64,000 bases of DNA, from contig NZ_CP115463.1 in the NCBI RefSeq assembly GCF_027912495.1, positions 3,112,501 through 3,176,500 of the forward strand, read 5' to 3'. The notes under the pieces were generated by a model, which searched no databases, was not told the origin of the DNA, and saw nothing but the letters and a program-made list of their open reading frames with translations. The stretch comes from Caulobacter sp. NIBR1757 (GTDB lineage: Bacteria; Pseudomonadota; Alphaproteobacteria; Caulobacterales; Caulobacteraceae). The stretch's first letter is position 1. The number at the start of each line of letters is the position of its first letter. The translations under genes and the position numbers were made by a program. This document shows, piece by piece, positions 55,319-63,433 of the stretch.

Positions 55319-56557
55319 TCAAGCCGCTTCCATGCCGATCGTCTGGCCAAGGTCCGTATCGCGGAAACTGGTCGAAAACAGCTTCGCCCCCGTCAGGTTG
55401 GCGCCGCGCAGGTCGGCGCCGTCGAGGATGGCGCAGGTCAGGTCGGCCGCCTGGGCGTGGGCATAGCGCAGCCGCGCCAGGTTCAGGGTCGCCGGGCTTT
55501 CACGCCCCGGGCCGAGCGGCAGGACCCCGACGGCGGCGCCGCGCAGGTCGGCCTTGGTCATGTTGGCGCCGGCCAGCTTGGCGCCGCGCAGGTCGGCCCG
55601 CTGCAGGTTGACCCCGCGCAGGTCGGCGCCCTCGAAGTTGGCCCCCTGCAGCTGCGCCCCGGCCAGGTTCATGCCGACCATGCAGGCGCCCTTCGCGCTC
55701 ATCGCCGTCAGCCGCTTGCCTTTCATCGCCTCGCCCAGCGGGCGCAGATCGGCGCCGTCCAGCCGGGCGGGCGCGCCTTCCTTGCCGCCGGTTTCGCACC
55801 AGGCCTGGTTGGCCTTGATCTTTTCCAGGGCCGCGACGGCGGCGGTCAGCGCCTCGCGCGTCGGATTGACCAGCGCGCCATCCAGCTTGGCCCCGCTCAT
55901 CTTCGCCGCCCCGGTATCGACCCCGGACAGCACCGCCCCGGACAGGTCGGCCCCCTCGAGATTGCAGTTGCCGACGCTGGCCCCGGCCAGGTCGGCGCCG
56001 GTCAGGTTGGCGTCCTTGAAATTGGCCCCGGTCAGGGTCGCGCCCTTCAGCGAACAGTCGGTGAAGTCCGCAGCAAAGGCCGAGGCGCCGTGAAATTTCG
56101 AGCCGTCCAGAGTGGCCCCGGTGAAGATGGCCTCATCGGCCGAGCCGATGCGCGGCTCCTGGCGCAGGCTGTTCAGCCCCTTCTGCGGATGCGGGATGGC
56201 GATCTGGCCTTCGCGGAAGTCGGCCTGGGTCAGGTCGGCCTGGGTCAGGTTGGCGCCGCGCAGGCAGGCGCCCCGCATGTCGGCCCGCACCAGCGAGGCC
56301 TGGGTCAGGTTGGCCTTGCGCAGGTCGGACCCGAACAGGTTGGCGCGATCCATCCGTGTACGGATCATCCGGGCGCCATCAAGGATGGAGGCCGACAGGT
56401 CGGCGTCGGCCAGGTTGCGGCCGGAAAACTCCAGGCCCGACAGATTGAGGAATCGCAGGGAGGCGCGCTTACCCCCCGGCCTGCCCTCCAGGAACCGCTC
56501 ATGCGCGGCGACCATCATATCCAGCTCCGCCTGCGTCATCTGGCGGCGGCCGGTCAT
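55319..56557 (-). CDS. Pentapeptide-repeat protein, paralogue 1
   Basis: A 412-residue right-handed beta-helix protein made of A(D/N)LxG-type five-residue repeats, e.g. ANLTQADLTQADF and ADLRGVNLQRADLRGAKL. A short N-terminal helix (MTQAELDMMVAAHERFLEG) precedes the repeats. A non-repeat insert near the middle has a Trp-Cys (NQAWCETGGKEGAP). The layout is shared with the next gene. No signal peptide. The start is uncertain; ATG 56557 is used, while TTG 56596 has a stronger Shine-Dalgarno-like stretch. Function unknown. Confidence 0.85.
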   Translation of the reverse strand: MTGRRQMTQAELDMMVAAHERFLEGRPGGKRASLRFLNLSGLEFSGRNLADADLSASILDGARMIRTRMDRANLFGSDLRKANLTQASLVRADMRGACLRGANLTQADLTQADFREGQIAIPHPQKGLNSLRQEPRIGSADEAIFTGATLDGSKFHGASAFAADFTDCSLKGATLTGANFKDANLTGADLAGASVGNCNLEGADLSGAVLSGVDTGAAKMSGAKLDGALVNPTREALTAAVAALEKIKANQAWCETGGKEGAPARLDGADLRPLGEAMKGKRLTAMSAKGACMVGMNLAGAQLQGANFEGADLRGVNLQRADLRGAKLAGANMTKADLRGAAVGVLPLGPGRESPATLNLARLRYAHAQAADLTCAILDGADLRGANLTGAKLFSTSFRDTDLGQTIGMEAA

Positions 56558-56662
56558 CGGCGAATTGGTTAGAGTTACCAAGGCCCCTGCCCCCAAAGGT
56601 CCGAATCAGTCGGTCCGCATGTTAGCCGAACAATGGCCGCCGAAGCGTTAACCTTGAAATGC

Positions 56663-57928
56663 TCAACTTGGAGTCAGCGGCGACCAGTCGAGTCCGCGCG
56701 CCCCGCTCCGCACCGTATCCGTCAGGTCGGCGCCCTTCAGATGGGCGTTGGTGAAGTTGGCGCGCGACAGGTCGGCGCCGGCCATCCGCGCCTGGCGCAG
56801 GTCGGCGCGCGCCAGGTCCGCGCCCTTCAGCTGGGCCCCGGTCAGGTCGGCCGGCAACAGGCGGTCGGCGGCGATCAGCAGCGGGCCGAGCTGGGCCTCG
56901 CGCAGGTCCGAGCCTGATAGCTTGGCCCCGGTCAACCGGGCGCCGCGCAGGTCGGCGCGCCGCAGGTTGCAGCTTCGCAGGTCGGCCCCTTCCAGGTGGG
57001 CGCCCTGCAGCTGGGCCCCTTCCAGGTCCAGACCGTAGAACACCGCGTCGCGGGCCGACAGGGCGGTCAGGTTCAGGCCCTTCAGCGAACCCAGGGCCCT
57101 CAGGTCGGCCTTGTCGAACTTCGACGGCGCCCCGGCCGCCCCGGCGCTCTCGCACCAGCGGGCGTGATCGCGGATCATCTGTTCGTAGGGCAGGTCGGCC
57201 ACGGCCGTGCCGGTCGCCCGGTCGGTCAACGCGCCCTTGAGGTCGGCCCCGTCGACCTTCCACATGGTGGTCTTGGCCCCGACCAGGATGGCGTCGTGCA
57301 GGTCCGCGCCCGACAGGTCCGCCCCGGACAGGTCGGCCCCGGACAGGTCGGCGCCGCCCAGCGTGCATTGCTTGAGGTTGGCGCGGACCAGCTTGGCGTC
57401 CTTGAGGATGGCGTCGCTGAAGTCGGCCTTGACCGCCACCACGCCCGACAGCCGCGAGCGCTCCAGATTGGCCCCCGACAGGTTGGCGCCGCGCGCGTCG
57501 CCCGAGCGCACCTGGTGCTCGATGATGCGCAGGCCCTTCTCGGCGTCGGCGGCGGCGATGGCCCCCTCGCGCAGGTCGGCCTCGAACATGTCGGCGCCCG
57601 ACAGGTTGGCCCCGCGCAGGCAGGAGCCGCGCAGGTCGGCCCGGCGCAGGGAGGCCTCGGTGAAATCGGCGCCCTGCATATCGGCCCCGAAGAAGCTGGC
57701 GTTGTCGAGCTTGGCCCCGACCAGTTTGGCGTCGGACAGCTGGGCCCCTGTGAAGTCGGCGTCGCAGAGATTGCGCCCGGACAGGGTCAGCCCGGACAGG
57801 TCGGCGAAGCTGAACACGGCGCGCGCGCCACCGCCCCGGCCCGACCACAGACGGTCATGACGGGCGCAGATCAGGTCGACATCCGTTTGCGTCAGGCGCC
57901 TGGGCCCGGACGCCGCCGCGGAACTCAT
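56663..57928 (-). CDS. Pentapeptide-repeat protein, paralogue 2
   Basis: A 421-residue protein with the same plan as paralogue 1: an N-terminal helix (LTQTDVDLICARHDRLW), FADLSGLTLSGRNLCDADF, two blocks of pentapeptide repeats (one stretch has four consecutive ADLSG units), and an insert with HARWCESAGAAGAP. Repeats end in DLTDTVRSGARGLDW. It lies upstream of paralogue 1 on the same strand with a roughly 100-bp gap to its listed start. Cytosolic by sequence. Function unknown. Confidence 0.87.
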   Translation of the reverse strand: MSSAAASGPRRLTQTDVDLICARHDRLWSGRGGGARAVFSFADLSGLTLSGRNLCDADFTGAQLSDAKLVGAKLDNASFFGADMQGADFTEASLRRADLRGSCLRGANLSGADMFEADLREGAIAAADAEKGLRIIEHQVRSGDARGANLSGANLERSRLSGVVAVKADFSDAILKDAKLVRANLKQCTLGGADLSGADLSGADLSGADLHDAILVGAKTTMWKVDGADLKGALTDRATGTAVADLPYEQMIRDHARWCESAGAAGAPSKFDKADLRALGSLKGLNLTALSARDAVFYGLDLEGAQLQGAHLEGADLRSCNLRRADLRGARLTGAKLSGSDLREAQLGPLLIAADRLLPADLTGAQLKGADLARADLRQARMAGADLSRANFTNAHLKGADLTDTVRSGARGLDWSPLTPS

Positions 57929-57984
57929 GCCCGTGTGACTCCCTCAAGGAGACCACAGATGCCTGATCTTGCTTAACTTTCGGC

Positions 57985-58425
57985 TTACGACCTTTGGGTC
58001 AGGAACCAGGCCGCATAGTCCAGCGCGTCCATGGCCTCTTCGGCCAGCAGGCCAGTCTGGACGACGATCCCCGCCGCCTCGAGCCGCTCCGACCCGCGCC
58101 CGGCCGCGAACGGGGAAGGGTCGTCACAGGCCACCACCACCCGCGCCACCCCGGCCTCGACCAGCAGCTGCGAACAGGAGGTCCCGCCCGACGACCGCGC
58201 GCCGCAGGGTTCGAGGGTGACATAGGCGGTGGCGCCGGTCGCATCGCCTGCGGCCTGCAGCGCCCGGTCCTCCGCGTGCGGACGGCCGCCGGGCGCCGTG
58301 GCCCCGCTGGCCAGGATCACCCCGTCCCGCACCAGCACGCAGCCAACCACGGGATTGGGCGCGGTCTTGCCCAGGTTGACCTTCGCGGCGGCAATGGCCG
58401 CGCGCATAAAGGTCTCGTCCTGCAT
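57985..58425 (-). CDS. Stand-alone RibD-type deaminase domain
   Basis: A 146-residue cytidine-deaminase fold corresponding to only the N-terminal (deaminase) half of bifunctional RibD. Zinc motif HAE in GGRPHAEDRALQ and the two Cys in LEPCGARSSGGTSCSQLL. It starts MQDETFMRAAIAAAKVNLGK with APNPVVGCVLV, like RibD. The reductase half is absent. Its ATG overlaps the gpmA stop as TGATG, so it is translationally coupled to gpmA. It could act in riboflavin synthesis or on another pyrimidine; unknown. Confidence 0.82.
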   Translation of the reverse strand: MQDETFMRAAIAAAKVNLGKTAPNPVVGCVLVRDGVILASGATAPGGRPHAEDRALQAAGDATGATAYVTLEPCGARSSGGTSCSQLLVEAGVARVVVACDDPSPFAAGRGSERLEAAGIVVQTGLLAEEAMDALDYAAWFLTQRS

Positions 58426-59135
58426 CAGATCGCCGGCAACGGCTGGGCGCGGTCCGTATCGAGATAGCGCGCCGAGGTCGGCTTCAACGCCCCGTCCAGT
58501 TCGATGACCAGCGGATTGCCCGTCGGGATCTCCACCCCGACGATGGCGCTGTCGGGCACCCCGAACAGCAGCTTGACGATCGCCCGCAGCGAATTGCCGT
58601 GCGCCGCCACCAGCACCGTCTCGCCGGCCTTCAGGTGCGGCGCGATCTCGGCGGTCCAGTAGGGCTCGACGCGGTCCAGCGTGGTCTTCAGGCTCTCGGT
58701 GTCTGGGATGGCCTTGCCGGCATACCGTTCGTCGGCCGAGAAATCCCATTCCCCACCGGCCGCCAAGGGCGGCGGCGGCACGTCATAGCTGCGCCGCCAG
58801 ATGGTCACCTGCTCGTCGCCATGCTTGGCGGCCGTCTCGGCCTTGTTCAGCCCGGTCAGGCCGCCGTAGTGGCGCTCGTTCAGCCGCCAGTCGTTGGTGA
58901 AGGCGATATCGCCCTGCCCCGCCGCCGCCATGGCCAGCGCGCCGGTCCGCTGCGCCCGCTTGAGCACCGAGGTGTAGGCCTTGTCGACGGTCAGCCCGGC
59001 GGCCTTGATCAGCGCGCCGCCCTTGGTCGCCTGGGCTTCGCCTTCGGCGGTGAGGTCCACGTCCACCCAGCCGGTGAAGCGGTTTTCGAGGTTCCACTGG
59101 CTCTGGCCGTGGCGGAGAAGGATGAGGGTAGCCAT
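58425..59135 (-). CDS. gpmA: 2,3-bisphosphoglycerate-dependent phosphoglycerate mutase
   Basis: Glycolytic/gluconeogenic enzyme interconverting 3- and 2-phosphoglycerate, 236 residues. Phosphohistidine in LRHGQSQWN, then ERHYGGLTGLNK and second His in AAHGNSLRA. It starts MATLILLRHG at ATG 59135. Coupled to the RibD-like deaminase gene downstream. Confidence 0.96.
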   Translation of the reverse strand: MATLILLRHGQSQWNLENRFTGWVDVDLTAEGEAQATKGGALIKAAGLTVDKAYTSVLKRAQRTGALAMAAAGQGDIAFTNDWRLNERHYGGLTGLNKAETAAKHGDEQVTIWRRSYDVPPPPLAAGGEWDFSADERYAGKAIPDTESLKTTLDRVEPYWTAEIAPHLKAGETVLVAAHGNSLRAIVKLLFGVPDSAIVGVEIPTGNPLVIELDGALKPTSARYLDTDRAQPLPAI

Positions 59136-59198
59136 GAACCGGTGGGCTAAGGCGATGACGGCGCGGGGTCAAGACTGGCGTACGGCTGAAATCTGGTC

Positions 59199-59215
59199 TA
59201 TATTCTGGTCAGAAT
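59199..59215 (+). promoter_or_regulatory. Promoter/operator of the 59226 toxin-antitoxin pair
   Basis: A -10-like TATATT (59199-59204) overlaps the inverted repeat ATTCTG-GT-CAGAAT (59202-59215), 10 bp ahead of the antitoxin ATG. Autoregulation by the toxin-antitoxin complex binding this site is the usual pattern for such pairs. The -35 is weak. Confidence 0.5.
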
Positions 59216-59225
59216 AGGAAAGCGC

Positions 59226-59477
59226 ATGACCACGGTCGGCATTCTGGAAGCTAAGACCCAACTATCGGCGTTGGTCGATCAGGTTGAAGCTGGTCAGGAA
59301 GTGACGATCACGCGTCATGGCCGCCCGGTGGCGCGGCTCGTTTCCGCGGTGACCGCTGTTGATACGGACCGATCGCGGGCCGCATTCGCCCGGATCATTG
59401 AACGCCGGAAGGCCATGAACCTGGACGGCCTTTCCTGGAAAGAGCTGAAAGAACTGCGCGACGAAGGCCGCCCCTGA
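59226..59477 (+). CDS. Type II antitoxin, Phd/YefM family
   Basis: An 83-residue antitoxin. The N-terminal Phd/YefM DNA-binding half (MTTVGILEAKTQLSALVDQV, then VTITRHGRPVARLV) is followed by a C-terminal helix that would wrap the toxin. ATG 59226. It precedes the PIN toxin gene by 3 bp. Confidence 0.9.
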   Translation: MTTVGILEAKTQLSALVDQVEAGQEVTITRHGRPVARLVSAVTAVDTDRSRAAFARIIERRKAMNLDGLSWKELKELRDEGRP

Positions 59478-59480
59478 ACC

Positions 59481-59888
59481 GTGCTAGTCGTTGATTCCTC
59501 AATCGTCTTGAGTTGGTTGCTCGGCGACGAGGCCTCCGCAATCACAGATGCGCTTGCAGATGACGTCCACCGGACAGGCGCCATTGGACCAGCTCATCTA
59601 CGCGCGGAAGTCGCCAACGTTCTGGTGATGTTGGAGCGACGGCGGCGCATTTCATCAGCGGCGGTGATCGCCAGCCTGTCGGACTTCGAAGACATGGCGA
59701 TTCAGTTCGAGCCGGGACTGGACGCGGCCACGACTCGCGCGGTGGTTCAGCTGGCGCGAGCCGAGGGACTGACGGTCTATGACGCCAGCTATCTTGAACT
59801 CGCGCTTCGCCTCGACGCAGAGCTGTTTACGCTCGACAAAGACCTTGTGGCCGCCGCTCGCCGCCACGGCGTTCCCGTCCGACCCTGA
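59481..59888 (+). CDS. VapC-type PIN-domain toxin
   Basis: RNase toxin, 135 residues. Acidic residues of the PIN active site: Asp5 in VVDSSIVLSWLL, Glu in LRAEVANVL, Asp in TVYDASYLELA and Asp in FTLDKDLVAAA. GTG start at 59481. It forms a toxin-antitoxin operon with the gene ahead. Lower GC than neighbours, suggesting transfer. Confidence 0.9.
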   Translation: MLVVDSSIVLSWLLGDEASAITDALADDVHRTGAIGPAHLRAEVANVLVMLERRRRISSAAVIASLSDFEDMAIQFEPGLDAATTRAVVQLARAEGLTVYDASYLELALRLDAELFTLDKDLVAAARRHGVPVRP

Positions 59889-59929
59889 CACCCCCTCCCC
59901 TTCACAGTGAAATGGGCTAAACCCCACCC

Positions 59930-60091
59930 ATGCGTGACCGCTTCTTCTATCCGCTGGCCCTGGCCGCGACCGTCGGCATGATCCTGCTGGCCCTGGTCTG
60001 GCCGCAAGGTCAGGGGGCCCGCTCGCCGGCCCCGTTTGGTCATGAGCCCACGACGCCCGCCAAGACCGCAGGACTGCGCACCACCCAATGA
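59930..60091 (+). CDS. 53-residue single-pass membrane protein coupled to kdsD
   Basis: A small protein not previously flagged by length-limited gene finding. It starts MRDRFFYPLALAATVGMILL and continues with LALVWPQGQG, a single membrane helix with the positive side inside. A Pro/Thr-rich tail extends to the periplasm. Its stop overlaps the kdsD ATG as ATGA, so translation is coupled. Codon usage is chromosomal. It may help place or regulate KdsD near the membrane; that is speculation. Confidence 0.6.
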   Translation: MRDRFFYPLALAATVGMILLALVWPQGQGARSPAPFGHEPTTPAKTAGLRTTQ

Positions 60092-61044
60092 GCGACATCG
60101 ATCCCGTGACGGCCGGCCGCCGTGTCCTGACGACAGAGGCCCGCGCCCTCGACCAGCAGGCGGCGGAACTCGGCGAAGACTTCGCCCGCGCCGTCGAGAC
60201 CGTCTTCGCCGCCAAGGGCCGGGTGGTCTGCACCGGCATCGGCAAGAGCGGCCATGTGGCCCGCAAGATCGCCGCCACGCTGGCCTCCACCGGCACCCCG
60301 GCCATGTTCGTCCACGCCGCCGAGGCCAGCCACGGCGACCTGGGCATGATCGACAAGGGCGACGTCGTCCTGGCCCTCTCCAAGTCCGGCGAGGTGCGCG
60401 AGCTGTCGGACATCATCGCCTACTGCCACCGCTTCGCCATCCCCCTGCTTGGCATGACCGCCAACCCGGCCAGCGCCCTGGGCAGCGCCTCGACCATCGT
60501 CCTGAAGCTGGCCGACGCCCCGGAAGCCACCGGCGACCTCAACGCCCCGACCACCTCGACCACCCTGCAGATCGCCCTCGGCGATGCGCTGGCCGTGGCC
60601 CTGCTGGAACGCCGCGGCTTTACGCCCAAGGATTTCCACGTCTTCCATCCGGGCGGCAAGCTGGGCGCCATGCTGCGCACCGTCGGCGACCTGATGCACA
60701 AGCTGGAAGAGGCGCCCCTCACCGGCCTGACCACCCCGATGCCCGAGGCCCTGAAGGTGATGACCGCCCGCCGCCTCGGCATCGTCGGCGTCGTCGATGC
60801 CGACGGCGCCCTGGCCGGCGTCGTCACCGACGGCGACCTGCGCCGCAACTTCGAGGGCCTGGCCGGAAAGACGGTCGCCGACGTCATGACCCGCAATCCG
60901 CAGTCGGTGACGCCCCAGACCCTGGCCGCCGACGCCGCCCGCATCATGAACGAGCGCCGCATCACCGTGCTGTTCGTCATCGACGACGGCAAGCCGGTCG
61001 GCGTCCTGCACGTCCACGACGTGCTCAGCGCCGGCGTCGTCTGA
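60088..61044 (+). CDS. kdsD: Arabinose-5-phosphate isomerase KdsD (KpsF/GutQ family)
   Basis: Converts ribulose-5-phosphate to arabinose-5-phosphate, the first step to Kdo of LPS. It has 318 residues. The N-terminal SIS domain has CTGIGKSGHVARKIAATLAS, HGDLGMI and SKSGE. Two CBS domains follow (MTARRLGIVGVVD, DVMTRNPQSVTPQTL). ATG 60088 overlaps the small membrane-protein gene. Other sugar-precursor genes (PMM, ugd) lie nearby. Confidence 0.95.
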   Translation: MSDIDPVTAGRRVLTTEARALDQQAAELGEDFARAVETVFAAKGRVVCTGIGKSGHVARKIAATLASTGTPAMFVHAAEASHGDLGMIDKGDVVLALSKSGEVRELSDIIAYCHRFAIPLLGMTANPASALGSASTIVLKLADAPEATGDLNAPTTSTTLQIALGDALAVALLERRGFTPKDFHVFHPGGKLGAMLRTVGDLMHKLEEAPLTGLTTPMPEALKVMTARRLGIVGVVDADGALAGVVTDGDLRRNFEGLAGKTVADVMTRNPQSVTPQTLAADAARIMNERRITVLFVIDDGKPVGVLHVHDVLSAGVV

Positions 61045-61047
61045 CAG

Positions 61048-61419
61048 TCAGCCGTCGCTGAAAGCCGCGATGCCCTGGTCTCGCGCGACCTCGCCGAGCC
61101 GCCGGTCTCGGGTCCACAGCCTGGCATCAGGGGTCAGATGTGTCGCCGCGAGCAGCTGCGCGTCCCCATAGCCAATGCCCAGGCCCCACAGTCGGCGGCG
61201 TTCGACAAGCGCCATGACCTCGGCATGGGACGCTTCGACAGCGGCTGGAAGAGCCTTGAGCAGACCCAACAATCGCGCTCGGTTGGCGAGATTTCCCAGC
61301 GCCAGTTCGCCGATGACGACGGAATGGCAAAGGACTTGCCCGCTGTTCAGCAGGCTCTCAACCCCCGCGTCTCCGTTTCGCAGGTGACCGACCCAAACGG
61401 AAGTGTCGAGCAGGATCAT
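61048..61419 (-). CDS. VapC-type PIN-domain toxin, second copy
   Basis: RNase toxin of 123 residues. Active-site acids: Asp5 in ILLDTSVWVGHL, Glu in VVIGELALG, Asp in GIGYGDAQLLA and Asp in LWTRDRRL. It overlaps the antitoxin gene by 4 bp (ATGA). Convergent with kdsD, 3 bp away from its stop. Confidence 0.9.
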   Translation of the reverse strand: MILLDTSVWVGHLRNGDAGVESLLNSGQVLCHSVVIGELALGNLANRARLLGLLKALPAAVEASHAEVMALVERRRLWGLGIGYGDAQLLAATHLTPDARLWTRDRRLGEVARDQGIAAFSDG

Positions 61420-61613
61420 TCGGCCGCTGGTCGCCGACGTGGCGGCGCCTCCAGCTCCGGCTCGCTGCCGCCCAATCGCGCCAGGCGCCGCGCGCTTTCC
61501 CGCTCGATCAGGGCGGTAAGCGCCGCCCGCAACAGAGGCGCGGCATCCTTCAGGCCGGACATTTCCCGCGCCCGGGCCATCAGATCATCATCAAGGGCGA
61601 CGGTCGTTCGCAT
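61416..61613 (-). CDS. VapB-type ribbon-helix-helix antitoxin
   Basis: A 65-residue antitoxin. The N-terminal RTTVALDDDLMARAREMSG is a ribbon-helix-helix DNA-binding pattern; the C-terminal arginine/proline tail would block the toxin. The ATG at 61613 has AGAGGA ahead. It is first of a two-gene operon with the PIN toxin. Confidence 0.88.
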   Translation of the reverse strand: MRTTVALDDDLMARAREMSGLKDAAPLLRAALTALIERESARRLARLGGSEPELEAPPRRRPAAE

Positions 61614-61634
61614 GGCAATTCCTCTTCGGCACGA

Positions 61635-61654
61635 ATTATAGCATCAATCGATGC
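61635..61654 (-). promoter_or_regulatory. Promoter/operator of the 61048 toxin-antitoxin pair
   Basis: On the minus strand TATAAT (61640-61635) lies about 21 bp before the antitoxin ATG. Immediately upstream is the inverted repeat GCATC-GATT-GATGC (61654-61641). Probable autoregulatory operator. Confidence 0.5.
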
Positions 61655-61741
61655 GTCACGCCATGCGCGCATCTATCCGCTGACCTCGCCGTTTCTGACG
61701 CGTATAGATCGCCTACGTCTGACCACACGAGTCTCCGCTCA

Positions 61742-63244
61742 ATGCCCTTTATTCCGCGCTCCGACCTCGTCCCCAACACCGTCGCCTACGAGACCGAACC
61801 CCTGGTCAAGGCGACCGGCTTTCGCGAGTACGACGCCCGCTGGCTGTTCGGCCCGGACATCAACCTGCTCGGCATCCAGGCGCTGGGCCTTGGCCTCGGA
61901 ACCTACATCCAGTCGCTCGGCCACAGCCGCATCGTCGTCGGCCACGACTTCCGCAGCTATTCCCTGACCATCAAGCAGGCCCTCAGCCTCGGCCTCATCG
62001 AAGCCGGCTGCGAGGTGCTCGACATCGGCCTGGCCCTGTCGCCGACCGCCTATTACGCCCAGTTCGACCTCGAGGCGCCGTGCGTCGCCATGGTCACCGC
62101 CAGCCACAACGAGAACGGCTGGACCGGGGTCAAGATGGGCGCCGCCCGGCCCCTGACCTTCGGCCCCGACGAGATGGGCGCCCTGAAGGACATCGTGCTT
62201 GGCGCGAAGTTCAAACCGCGCGCCGGCGGCAAGCTGACCCGCATTGAGGGCATGCACGAACGCTACATCGCCGACGTCTCCCGCCGCGCCAGCATCACCC
62301 GCCCGCTGAAGGTCGTCGCCGCCTGCGGCAACGGCACGGCCGGCGCCTTCGTGCCCGACGCCCTGCGCCGCATGGGCGTGGCCGTGGTCTACGAGATGGA
62401 CTGCGAGCTCGACTGGACCTTCCCCAAGTACAATCCCAATCCCGAAGACCACGAGATGCTCCATGAGATGAGCAAGGCCGTGAAGGAGTTCGGGGCCGAT
62501 CTCGCGCTGGGCTTCGACGGCGACGGCGACCGCTGCGGCGTGGTCGACGACACGGGGGAAGAGATTTTCGCCGACAAGATCGGCCTGATGCTGGCCCGCG
62601 ACCTCGCGCCCCTCAACCCGAACGCCACCTTCGTCGTCGATGTGAAGTCGACCGGCCTCTACGCCACCGACCCCATCCTCGAGGCCAACGGCGCCACCAC
62701 CGTCTACTGGAAGACCGGCCACAGCTACATCAAGCGCAAGTCGGCGGAACTGGGCGCCCTGGCCGGCTTCGAAAAGAGCGGCCACTTCTTCCTCAACGAA
62801 CCACTCGGCCGGGGCTACGACTGCGGCCTCACCGCCGCCGCCGCCATCCTGGCCATGCTCGACCGCAACCCGGACAAGAGACTCAGCGACCTGAAGAACG
62901 CCCTGCCGGTCGCCTACACGTCGCTGACCATGAGCCCCCACTGCGCCGACGAAGAAAAATACGGCGTCGTACAAAAGATGGTCGCCGAGTACGAAGATCT
63001 CGCCGCCAAGGGGGCCGAAATCCTCGGCCGCAAGATCAAGGAAGTCATCACCGTCAACGGCGTCCGCGTGGCGCTCGAAGACGGCAGCTGGATCCTGGTC
63101 CGCGCCAGCTCCAACAAGCCGGAGATCGTTGTCGTCGTGGAAAGCACCCGCTCAGCCGACGACATGCGCGACCTCTTCCGCAAGGAAATGAAACCCCGCC
63201 TCGGCAAGCACCCCCAGGTCGGCGCGTACAACCAGGAAATCTGA
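61742..63244 (+). CDS. Phosphomannomutase/phosphoglucomutase
   Basis: Interconverts hexose 6- and 1-phosphates for GDP-mannose and UDP-glucose, 500 residues, of the ManB/AlgC group. Phosphoserine in VTASHNENGW, metal loop LGFDGDGDRCGV, sugar loop EKSGHFF, and C-terminal phosphate loop VRASSNKPEIVV. ATG 61742. It is followed by a UDP-glucose dehydrogenase gene, consistent with exopolysaccharide or LPS precursor supply. Confidence 0.95.
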   Translation: MPFIPRSDLVPNTVAYETEPLVKATGFREYDARWLFGPDINLLGIQALGLGLGTYIQSLGHSRIVVGHDFRSYSLTIKQALSLGLIEAGCEVLDIGLALSPTAYYAQFDLEAPCVAMVTASHNENGWTGVKMGAARPLTFGPDEMGALKDIVLGAKFKPRAGGKLTRIEGMHERYIADVSRRASITRPLKVVAACGNGTAGAFVPDALRRMGVAVVYEMDCELDWTFPKYNPNPEDHEMLHEMSKAVKEFGADLALGFDGDGDRCGVVDDTGEEIFADKIGLMLARDLAPLNPNATFVVDVKSTGLYATDPILEANGATTVYWKTGHSYIKRKSAELGALAGFEKSGHFFLNEPLGRGYDCGLTAAAAILAMLDRNPDKRLSDLKNALPVAYTSLTMSPHCADEEKYGVVQKMVAEYEDLAAKGAEILGRKIKEVITVNGVRVALEDGSWILVRASSNKPEIVVVVESTRSADDMRDLFRKEMKPRLGKHPQVGAYNQEI

Positions 63245-63261
63245 GGCCGCCCTGGAGGCCA

Positions 63262-63286
63262 CCTTCTCCCGACAAGCGGGAGAAGG
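63262..63286. repeat. Single hairpin related to family D
   Basis: CCTTCTCCCG-acaag-CGGGAGAAGG, the same outer hairpin as the family D element at 43585, but without the second hairpin or opposite arm. Located 18 bp after the phosphomannomutase stop and probably usable as a terminator. Confidence 0.7.
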
Positions 63287-63433
63287 AAACTGGTGGCCGC
63301 TGCCAGTGCCCAAAAGCCACCCTCCCCATATCCCGCGCCGGCCCACCCTTCCGAAGGTTGCCCCCAACCCCCACGTCATGCTCAAAGCCGCCCATAAAGA
63401 GCGGCCCCACCGCCCCAGCCACGAGAACCTCCC

